NCBI GenBank assembly: GCA_025350885.1
Contig: JANXXA010000286.1
Span: 1 to 7,534 of the forward strand
Length of the DNA stretch: 7,534 nucleotides
Direction: 5' to 3'
From: Phenylobacterium sp.
GTDB lineage: Bacteria > Pseudomonadota > Alphaproteobacteria > Caulobacterales > Caulobacteraceae
The position numbers and the translations under genes are program-made. The notes beneath the pieces were generated by a model. That model did no database searches and was not told the origin of the DNA. It saw nothing but the letters and a program-made list of their open reading frames with translations. Of this stretch, positions 1 through 4,911 are shown in pieces. Every line of letters begins with the position of its first letter. Positions within the stretch are counted from its first letter, which is position 1.

Positions 1-261
1 GCGGCCCACCCAGCCGGCGCGTCCGGAAAACACCCGCGTCCAGGCCTCGCGGCGCATCTTCGGGTCAGCGACGAAATCCTGGAACTGGATCGGCTTGATT
101 TTGCTCCACACGCCGCCGGGACTGCGGAAGTCGGGGATGCCGGACTCCGTCGAGATGCCGGCGCCGGTGAACACCACGACGCGCCGGGCGTCGGCGATCC
201 TGCGGGCGAGGTCGGCGCGGCCGGCGCTTGTGGCGCGGTCCGGGGAGCGTCCTTCAGACAT
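1..261 (-). CDS. Sir2-family NAD-dependent protein deacylase (sirtuin), N-terminal part
   Basis: Sirtuins remove acetyl or other acyl groups from protein lysines, consuming NAD+ and releasing nicotinamide and O-acyl-ADP-ribose; they act in the cytoplasm. Only the first 87 codons are present and the gene runs off the left edge. Translation from the ATG at 261-259 shows the NAD-binding signature GAGIS at residues 33-37, followed by ESGIPDFRS at 39-47, which together identify the family. The catalytic His and the zinc-binding cysteines would lie outside the window, so the subclass and substrate cannot be judged. An AGGA at 269-272 lies 7 nt upstream of the ATG and supports this start. The gene is divergent from the ammonium channel gene, with about 168 bp between the starts. 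A CobB-like bacterial sirtuin is the natural reading, but I leave the symbol empty because the protein is partial. Confidence 0.9.
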   Translation of the reverse strand, partial: MSEGRSPDRATSAGRADLARRIADARRVVVFTGAGISTESGIPDFRSPGGVWSKIKPIQFQDFVADPKMRREAWTRVFSGRAGWVGR

Positions 262-429
262 GCCCCTATCCTGACCCGGATTGCGCCCCTCGCGCCAGAT
301 GCGGCGGGGCGGGAGGCGGGTTTTCGGACTTGGCGCCGATTTGCCGCTTTTCCAGGCGCCCGGCTTTGCCGATAGTGCCGCCAAGGTCGCCGGACGAAAC
401 CAGGCGGCCGCCAGGGCGGGGAACGGTTG
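262..429. other. Divergent intergenic region between sirtuin and amt
   Basis: These 168 bp must hold the promoters of the two divergent genes. I see no convincing -35/-10 pair and no palindromic operator. Two sigma-54-like stretches occur: TGGCGC with TTGCC at 331-345, and AGGCGC with TTTGCC near 354-370. Their GG-to-GC distances are 9 and 11 bp rather than the required 10, so I do not call either a promoter. Confidence 0.4.
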
Positions 430-1719
430 ATGGGCAGAACACGGAACCTCGCGTTAGGCGTGGTCGTCGCGGGATTGGCTGCGGGTCCCGCGGTGGCGCA
501 GGGTGCGGTGGCGGCGGATTCCGGCCACACCGCCTGGCTGCTGAGCGCCACGGCCCTGGTGCTGTTCATGACCCTGCCGGGGCTGGCGCTGTTCTATGCG
601 GGGCTGGTGCGGCTGAAGAACGTGCTGTCGGTGATGGCCCATTGCGTGGCCATTGCCTGCCTGGTGTCGTTGCTGTGGCTGGCCGGCGGCTACAGCCTGG
701 CGTTCTCCGGGACCGGCCCCCTGATCGGCGACCTGGCCAAGATCGGCCTGCCCGTGGGGCGCGCCGCCCTGGTCGGCGCCGTGCCGGAAAACCTGTTCTT
801 CATGTTCCAGATGACCTTCGCGATCATCACGCCTGCGCTGATCGTCGGCGCGGTGGTCGAGCGGATCCGGTTTGGCGCGGTGCTGCTGTTTTCCGGGCTC
901 TGGCTGCTGGTGGTCTATGCGCCGGTCGCCCACTGGGTCTGGGGCGGCGGCTGGCTGATGGGCCGCCACGTAATGGATTTCGCCGGCGGCCTGGTGGTCC
1001 ACGCCACGGCCGGGACCTCGGCCCTGGTGCTGGCCTGGCGGCTCGGCGCGCGCGACGGCTTCCCGCGCCATCTGTCGCCGCCGCACAACCCGGGCATGAC
1101 CATGATGGGCGCCGGCATGCTGTGGGTCGGCTGGTACGGCTTCAACGCCGGCAGCGCGCTGGCGGCCAACGCCGACGCGGCCGCGGCGCTGGTGGCGACC
1201 CACCTGTCGGCGGCGACAGCGGGCCTGGTCTGGGCCGTGATCGAGTGGCGGCGGTTCAAGCGCGCCAGCATGGTCGGCCTGGTCACCGGCGTGGTGGCCG
1301 GGCTGGCGACGGTGACCCCGGCGTCCGGCTTCGTCGGGCCGTGGGGCGCGGTGGCGCTGGGGGCGGCGGGCAGCCTCATCTGCTATCAGGCGGTCGAACT
1401 GGTGAAGCAGCGGCTGAAGATCGACGACAGCCTCGACGTCTTCGCCGTGCACGGGGTCGGCGGCATCCTGGGGACGCTGCTGGTGGCGGTGCTGGCCTCG
1501 ACCCGGCTGGGCGGCGCCGGCTATGCGCCCGGCGTCGACATGTCCGCCCAGGCGGTGACCCAGGTGCTGGGCGTGGCGGCGACCGTGGCCTGGTCGGCGG
1601 CCGCCACCCTGATGCTGGCCTTGGTGGTCAAGCGCGTCACTGGCCTCAGGGCCCGCGACGAGGCGATCGAGGAAGGGCTCGACATGTCCGCCCACGGCGA
1701 ACGCGGCTGGAACCCTTGA
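430..1719 (+). CDS. amtB: Ammonium channel/transporter, AmtB family
   Basis: Inner-membrane trimeric channel that takes up ammonium for nitrogen assimilation. The 429-residue product is full length. It starts with a cleavable-looking signal sequence (about residues 1-24, ending AVAQ), followed by 11 hydrophobic segments. Numbered from the ATG at 430, residues equivalent to the E. coli AmtB pore are all present: F130 and F238 (phenylalanine gate), W171, D183 and S242 (recruitment site), and the twin histidines H191 and H341. The spacing of most of these is identical to the E. coli protein. The C-terminal tail keeps the [10 protein letters not shown] block that contacts PII proteins in this family. 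A TTG at 427 is in frame just before the ATG; the ATG, with GGGGA at 418-422 seven nt upstream, is the better start. No glnK lies beside it in the window. It converges on yggT with a 9-bp gap. Confidence 0.95.
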   Translation: MGRTRNLALGVVVAGLAAGPAVAQGAVAADSGHTAWLLSATALVLFMTLPGLALFYAGLVRLKNVLSVMAHCVAIACLVSLLWLAGGYSLAFSGTGPLIGDLAKIGLPVGRAALVGAVPENLFFMFQMTFAIITPALIVGAVVERIRFGAVLLFSGLWLLVVYAPVAHWVWGGGWLMGRHVMDFAGGLVVHATAGTSALVLAWRLGARDGFPRHLSPPHNPGMTMMGAGMLWVGWYGFNAGSALAANADAAAALVATHLSAATAGLVWAVIEWRRFKRASMVGLVTGVVAGLATVTPASGFVGPWGAVALGAAGSLICYQAVELVKQRLKIDDSLDVFAVHGVGGILGTLLVAVLASTRLGGAGYAPGVDMSAQAVTQVLGVAATVAWSAAATLMLALVVKRVTGLRARDEAIEEGLDMSAHGERGWNP

Positions 1720-1728
1720 TCGGGGCGA

Positions 1729-2034
1729 TCAGTGCAGGGCGGCGATGATCGGCCCGAACACCAGCGGCAGCAGATATTGCCGGATCCCCTGGATCACCAG
1801 CAGCACGATGATCGGGCTGATGTCGACGCCGCCGATCGCCGGGATCACCTTCTGCACCGGCCGCAGGATCGGCCGGGTCACCGCGTCGAGGAAGCGGGCG
1901 ACACCATAGACGAACCGGTTGCGCAGGTTGATCACGTCGAAGGCCACCAGCCACGACAGCACCGCGCTGACGATGATCGCCAGGATCAACAGGTTCAGCA
2001 GGTTGTCGACGATGAAGTAGAGGAAGGAGCCCAT
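1729..2034 (-). CDS. YggT family two-pass integral membrane protein
   Basis: A 101-residue inner-membrane protein of the YggT family, whose members have been linked to osmotic tolerance and to cell-envelope or division processes; the molecular role is not settled. It has a first membrane span at about residues 5-31, a central amphipathic stretch, and a second span at about 72-97. The family signature is clear in the middle: [13 protein letters not shown] (53-65) followed by GGVDISPI (68-75). Length matches the family. The ATG at 2034-2032 has AGAAG (2042-2046) seven nt upstream, and a GAGG that lies too close (2 nt) to be ideal. The usual YggU/DUF167 neighbour is absent: downstream is the convergent amt gene, and upstream is a divergent tRNA gene. 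Confidence 0.92.
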   Translation of the reverse strand: MGSFLYFIVDNLLNLLILAIIVSAVLSWLVAFDVINLRNRFVYGVARFLDAVTRPILRPVQKVIPAIGGVDISPIIVLLVIQGIRQYLLPLVFGPIIAALH

Positions 2035-2125
2035 GGCCTCGCTTCTAGCGGGCTTTGCGGCGGAGACAAGCCGGCCCGTGGGCCACGAGTGGGACGGCCC
2101 GTCGGGAGGGCGGCGTCGCGCCGGC

Positions 2126-2154
2126 TTGACAGAGCCCGGTCCAAAAGGGTTATT
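2126..2154 (+). promoter_or_regulatory. Sigma-70-type promoter for tRNA-Ala
   Basis: A perfect TTGACA at 2126-2131 is followed after 17 bp by GTTATT at 2149-2154, a poor -10 that matches three of six TATAAT positions. Transcription would start near 2161, about 20 nt before the mature tRNA 5' end, which suits a tRNA gene. The -35 is convincing, while the exact -10 is uncertain. Confidence 0.5.
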
Positions 2155-2180
2155 CCGCGCCTTCCTGGGTCTGAAACCCT

Positions 2181-2256
2181 GGGGCCGTAGCTCAGATGGT
2201 AGAGCGCCTCGTTCGCAATGAGGAGGTCAGGGGTTCGATTCCCCTCGGCTCCACCA
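2181..2256 (+). tRNA. tRNA-Ala (anticodon CGC)
   Basis: A 76-nt cloverleaf including an encoded CCA. The acceptor stem pairs GGGGCCG (2181-2187) with CGGCTCC (2246-2252), with one G-U pair. The D arm pairs GCTC (2190-2193) with GAGC (2202-2205). The anticodon stem pairs CCTCG (2207-2211) with TGAGG (2219-2223) around the loop TTCGCAA. The anticodon CGC at 2214-2216 reads GCG. The T arm pairs AGGGG with CCCCT around TTCGATT. The discriminator is A2253 and CCA is at 2254-2256. The GGGGC acceptor start fits alanine identity, although the G3-U70 hallmark should be confirmed with a folding tool. A GCG-reading isoacceptor suits this GC-rich genome. Confidence 0.95.
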
Positions 2257-2259
2257 GGA

Positions 2260-2295
2260 CCCCTCGCGATCCGCTTCCGATCGGCCGCGCAGGGG
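2260..2295 (+). terminator. Possible hairpin terminator after tRNA-Ala
   Basis: CCCCT-CGCG (2260-2268) can pair with CGCG-C-AGGGG (2286-2295), leaving one bulged C. This gives a 9-bp GC-rich stem beginning 4 nt after the tRNA CCA end. No T-run follows, so it may be only a 3'-processing or Rho-assisted stop. It also lies just beyond the 3' end of the oppositely oriented TIR gene and could serve both. Confidence 0.35.
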
Positions 2296-2335
2296 AATGG
2301 GCGCCCTGCCGCCCGGCCCGCTCGTCACCGCGCCC

Positions 2336-4213
2336 TCACACCGCAGGAAACCCTAACCCGGCCATGATCGCGGTGAAGCGGGGGTCGGGGCGGAGGGAAT
2401 CGACGGCGGGGTCGGTTTTGAGCTCGATCAGCCCGGGGTCGCGCACCGCCACGGCCTGGGCCAGCTGCGCGAACGCAAGCTCGGTCTCTCCGCGCATCGC
2501 ATGGACTTCCGCCAACTGGTACGATCCGCTGCCGGTCGCCTTCAGCTGGGCCAGCGCCCGGTCGGACCCGGCCCGGTCGCCCAGTTTCGCGAAAGCGATC
2601 GCCTCGCAGGTGTAGCGCACCCAGGCCTCTTCGCTGCGCGCCGCGACGGGAAGCGCTGCCTTCGGGTCGCCGCTGAAGATCAGCGCCATCGCCGTAAGGT
2701 AGGGATGAGACGGGGTGTCGGGGTTGGCGCGGTCGTAGATGGCGGTGGCGGCCAGCGCCTCGCGATACCGCCGGTTGTGGTACAGGACGTCGATCCGCCG
2801 CCGCACCGGGCCCGGGTTCAGCGGGTCCAGGTTGATCGCGCGGTCGGCAAGCGCCAGCGCCTCGGCGCCTCGGCCCAGATAGCTTTCGAAACCCGCCGCG
2901 GTGCTGAGATCGCGAGCGCTCACCCCCGGCAGGCTCAGCGCCTTGCGATAGGACGCGTCGGCGCCGCGCACGTCGAGCCCCGTCTGCTGAACCCGGCCCA
3001 GCGCGATGTGGCCGAGCGGCAGCGTGGGCGCGAGCGCAATGGCGCGCGCCGCCGCGACCTTGCCGCCCGCCAGCAACGCCGCGGATTCTTCGGGGGGGGA
3101 TTCTCCGGCGGCAATGCCCATCCAGAACGCCCGGTTGGCATGCGCCGCCGCGAAGTTCGGGTCGGCGGCGATCGCGGATTCGAACGCGACGAGCCTTGCG
3201 CGGAACGCAGCCTCGCTGATCGTCAGGATCGCCACGCCCCGCAGATAGGCGTCATAGGCCGCTGGGTTGGTCGTCCCGCCCAGCATCGCCTTGGCCGTCC
3301 CCAGCGTCAGGCTGAGCGCATTGGCGACGCTTTCGGCGATCCCCGTCTGCAGCTTCAGCGCATCGCCTTCCGGCCGGTCATAGCTCTGTGACCATGTCTC
3401 CAGCCCGTCGCGGCCATCGACCAGCTGGGCCGCCACCCGGATCGTGCCATCGCCCTTGCGCACGCTGCCGGTCAGCACATGGGCCACGTCGAGTTTGCTG
3501 GCGGCCTCCTTGACGTCGGCGTCGCGCACCTTTTCCGACGAGGTGCGCGCCGCGACCTTCAGCCCGGCGATCCGCGCCAGCGCGCCGCGCAGTTCCTCGG
3601 CGATCCCGTCGGAAAAATAGGCCCTGGCCGGATCGCCCGACAGGTTGGCGAACGGCAGCACCGCGATGCTGTCGGTCCGCGCCCCGCCGCGCCCGGTCAG
3701 CCACCAGCCGGTCCCGCCAAGGGCCACAACCCCCAGCGCCGCCCCGCCGCCGATCATCGCGCGCCGCCCGACAGCGGGCCGGCCCGCAACGTGCCCGGCG
3801 CCCGCCGGCCGCGCGGCGCCGGAGACCACAGCGCGCGCCGCCGCCAGCACCGCCTGATAGCGCGGATCGGCGCGGTCGCCCTTCCACCCGACGAGCGACA
3901 GCGCCTGTATTTCGCCGAAGCCCAGCGGCGGTTCGACCTTCTCGATCAGCACCGGCAGATAGACGCCCCGGCGCAGCGCGCGTGTCGCCTCGTCGCGCAC
4001 GAAGCGCCCCTGCGGCCCGACGCTGCGCCGGGTCCACACCACCAGCACGCACCTGGCCAGATCCAGCTCGGTCTGGATCGCGTGCCGCCATTCGGCTCCG
4101 GCCTCGATGTGCGCATCCCACCAGACCGTCAGCCCGTCCGCGGTCAGGGCCTCGACCAGCGGCCTGACCGACGGGCGATCCTCGGACTTGTAGCTGAGGA
4201 ACAGGTCGGCCAC
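2336..4213 (-). CDS. TIR domain - membrane anchor - TolB-like - TPR protein
   Basis: A 625-residue multidomain protein of unknown function. Residues 1 to about 125 form a TIR domain of the bacterial TIR_2 type: FLSYKSED (5-12) is box 1, WWDAHIEAGAEW (31-42) follows, and VRDE ends at E75. E75 sits where TIR NADases carry their catalytic glutamate. A single hydrophobic segment lies at about 152-173. Residues about 182-280 match the TolB-like domain often placed before TPRs (IAVLPFANLSGD at 183-194, YFSDGIAEEL at 199-208, LTGSVR at 247-252, WSQSYDR at 274-280). Residues about 316-600 form helical TPR-like repeats, including AINLDPLNP (459-467). Predicted topology is TIR in the cytoplasm and TolB/TPR in the periplasm (inference). 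The start is GTG at 4213, because no in-frame ATG precedes box 1; GGGGGA (4217-4222) lies only 3 nt away, which is tight. The gap to the upstream Met-rich gene is 130 bp. Confidence 0.88.
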   Translation of the reverse strand: MADLFLSYKSEDRPSVRPLVEALTADGLTVWWDAHIEAGAEWRHAIQTELDLARCVLVVWTRRSVGPQGRFVRDEATRALRRGVYLPVLIEKVEPPLGFGEIQALSLVGWKGDRADPRYQAVLAAARAVVSGAARPAGAGHVAGRPAVGRRAMIGGGAALGVVALGGTGWWLTGRGGARTDSIAVLPFANLSGDPARAYFSDGIAEELRGALARIAGLKVAARTSSEKVRDADVKEAASKLDVAHVLTGSVRKGDGTIRVAAQLVDGRDGLETWSQSYDRPEGDALKLQTGIAESVANALSLTLGTAKAMLGGTTNPAAYDAYLRGVAILTISEAAFRARLVAFESAIAADPNFAAAHANRAFWMGIAAGESPPEESAALLAGGKVAAARAIALAPTLPLGHIALGRVQQTGLDVRGADASYRKALSLPGVSARDLSTAAGFESYLGRGAEALALADRAINLDPLNPGPVRRRIDVLYHNRRYREALAATAIYDRANPDTPSHPYLTAMALIFSGDPKAALPVAARSEEAWVRYTCEAIAFAKLGDRAGSDRALAQLKATGSGSYQLAEVHAMRGETELAFAQLAQAVAVRDPGLIELKTDPAVDSLRPDPRFTAIMAGLGFPAV

Positions 4214-4299
4214 GCATCCCCCGGACGCGCCGCAGGACGATGGCGCACGTCATCGAAACATGACTGTAACGACGCATGCGGACAAGGCGGAAGGGCCAC

Positions 4300-4330
4300 G
4301 GGCCCCTCCGGCTCGGCGAGGGGTGCGCCC
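4300..4330 (-). terminator. Possible terminator of the Met-rich protein gene
   Basis: CCCCTC (4303-4308) pairs with GAGGGG (4318-4323) around a 9-nt loop, and an outer GGGC (4300-4303) can compete for GCCC (4327-4330). It lies 14-44 nt past the stop codon of the Met-rich gene, the right place for a terminator. There is no clear U-tract on the minus strand, so the call is tentative. It also sits inside the presumed promoter region of the TIR gene. Confidence 0.35.
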
Positions 4331-4343
4331 TGCCTTAGGGTCT

Positions 4344-4670
4344 CTACTTCTTCATCATGCCATCCGACTTCATCATGTCGGGGTGCTTGTCGGCCATCGC
4401 CTCGCACTTGGCGTTGGCCACCATCTTGTCGTGGCCCATCGCCATGCATTTCTTCATCATCCGCATGTGGGATTTGGACATCTTCATGTTCGAGTGAGTC
4501 ATGCCGTGGTCGCTCATGGCCCCGTGCTGCATGGCCCCGTCTTTCATGGCCCCGTCTTTCATCGCCCCGTCTTTCATGGGCATGGGGGTCTGAGCGGAAG
4601 CCGCGCCACCCGCCGCCAGCAGGGCGACGGCGCTGAGGCCGCAGAGGATGGTCTTGGTGAACGTTCGCAT
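4344..4670 (-). CDS. Secreted Met/His-rich protein with MKDGA pentapeptide repeats
   Basis: A 108-residue exported protein resembling the pentapeptide MXKDX-repeat family: small, signal peptide, then Met/Lys/Asp repeats. The function is unknown; metal binding, perhaps of copper, is a guess from composition. The signal peptide is residues 1-26 (MRTFTK, hydrophobic core, cut after ASA). The mature 82 residues contain 20 Met, 6 His and 2 Cys (C75, C89). Four tandem pentapeptides run from M32 to A51: three MKDGA and one MQHGA. The tail is rich in MK, MM and HxM motifs. The reading frame stays open upstream to 4763, but the ATG at 4670 is chosen because a signal peptide follows directly and GGAGA (4676-4680) lies 5 nt before it. 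An EcfG-type promoter precedes it. It is the second of three same-strand genes, separated from the cytochrome gene by 241 bp, so it is probably its own unit. Confidence 0.85.
   Translation of the reverse strand: MRTFTKTILCGLSAVALLAAGGAASAQTPMPMKDGAMKDGAMKDGAMQHGAMSDHGMTHSNMKMSKSHMRMMKKCMAMGHDKMVANAKCEAMADKHPDMMKSDGMMKK
4516..4575 (-). repeat. Four tandem 15-bp repeats encoding pentapeptides
   Basis: Four head-to-tail 15-bp units lie at 4516-4530, 4531-4545, 4546-4560 and 4561-4575. The two central units are identical (plus strand ATGGCCCCGTCTTTC). The 4561 unit differs at one base. The 4516 unit differs at a few bases and encodes MQHGA instead of MKDGA. Units of 15 bp keep the frame, so copy number can change by slippage without breaking the gene. 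Confidence 0.9.
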
Positions 4671-4675
4671 GATCG

Positions 4676-4680
4676 TCTCC
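4676..4680 (-). promoter_or_regulatory. Ribosome binding site fixing the Met-rich gene start
   Basis: GGAGA on the minus strand, 5 nt before the ATG at 4670. It selects this ATG over the longer open frame that begins at 4763 and whose first 31 residues do not look like a protein N-terminus. Confidence 0.75.
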
Positions 4681-4690
4681 GTTGGCGTTG

Positions 4691-4711
4691 GATTTTCAGG
4701 AATCTGAAATC
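4691..4711 (-). repeat. Inverted repeat in the leader of the Met-rich gene
   Basis: Plus strand GATTTTCAG (4691-4699) and CTGAAATC (4704-4711) are inverted copies, apart from one extra T, separated by GAAT. If transcription starts about 4714-4716 from the EcfG-type promoter, the repeat lies at the very start of the mRNA. It could be a 5' hairpin or an operator at the start site. Confidence 0.55.
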
Positions 4712-4721
4712 GCCACATCGC

Positions 4722-4747
4722 AACGGTCTGGCCGGCCGCAGCGTTCC
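4722..4747 (-). promoter_or_regulatory. EcfG (general stress response) type promoter
   Basis: On the minus strand GGAAC (4747-4743) is followed after exactly 17 bp by CGTT (4725-4722). This is the published alphaproteobacterial EcfG consensus GGAAC-N16/17-CGTT with no mismatch. The start site would fall near 4715, leaving a leader of about 45 nt with a good ribosome binding site. A match of nine fixed bases can occur by chance, but its position and strand are right for the Met-rich gene. Confidence 0.68.
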
Positions 4748-4760
4748 CTGGAGCCCATCC

Positions 4761-4785
4761 CACTCAGATCAGCTCGAGCTGAGTG
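4761..4785. repeat. Palindrome upstream of the Met-rich gene promoter
   Basis: TCAGCTCGAGCTGA (4769-4782) is a perfect 14-bp palindrome. An alternative pairing joins CACTCAG (4761-4767) to CTGAGTG (4779-4785). It lies just upstream of the predicted -35 element of the Met-rich gene and about 130 bp past the cytochrome stop codon, without a T-run on either side. An operator or a cruciform is possible; no regulator can be named. Confidence 0.5.
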
Positions 4786-4887
4786 AAGGAGACGCGCTCC
4801 AGATATCAGCGATGCCCCGGGACAGGGTCTAGGGCTGTGCGGTCGGGCGACTCAACCGTTTCTGGCGCCGGCACGGCCAATGTCGCC

Positions 4888-4911
4888 GCCGGGAAGTTTT
4901 CCATGCCCGGC
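4888..4911 (-). terminator. Hairpin directly after the cytochrome stop codon
   Basis: GCCGGG (4888-4893) pairs with CCCGGC (4906-4911) around a 12-nt loop. The stem abuts the TAA at 4914-4912. No U-tract follows on the minus strand, so it is a weak intrinsic terminator candidate or an mRNA-stabilising 3' hairpin. Confidence 0.35.

Noticed and set aside
331..370. Two sigma-54-like promoters upstream of amt
   Set aside because: The GG and GC elements are 9 bp apart at 331-345 and 11 bp apart at about 354-370. Sigma-54 promoters need 10, and spacing changes normally abolish function.
228..1748. A 506-codon open frame and a 413-codon antisense frame over amt
   Set aside because: Both are Arg/Gly/Pro- or His/Gln-rich low-complexity translations typical of shadow frames in GC-rich DNA. 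The AmtB frame is unambiguous.
2033..2615. Plus-strand open frames running through the tRNA gene
   Set aside because: They overlap a complete tRNA-Ala and the antisense of the TIR gene, and show no protein-like features.
1..4213. Sirtuin plus TIR protein as a Thoeris-like defence pair
   Set aside because: The two genes are about 2 kb apart, on the same strand but separated by amt, yggT and a tRNA. The Sir2 part looks like an ordinary stand-alone deacylase, and the TIR protein has TolB/TPR rather than ThsB architecture.
4231..4260. Imperfect inverted repeat CGATG/CATCG upstream of the TIR gene
   Set aside because: The stem has only 5 bp with an 8-nt spacer, which is common by chance in this base composition.
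4516..4575. CRISPR-like repeat array
   Set aside because: The repeats are 15 bp, contiguous with no spacers, and lie in frame inside a coding sequence.
3378..4636. Long open frames overlapping the TIR gene on both strands
   Set aside because: Their translations show only biased Arg/Ala/Pro composition without recognisable motifs, while the TIR-TolB-TPR frame is coherent across 625 residues.
4671..4763. N-terminal extension of the Met-rich protein
   Set aside because: The extra 31 codons lie over the predicted leader and part of the promoter, and the signal peptide plus ribosome binding site mark the ATG at 4670.
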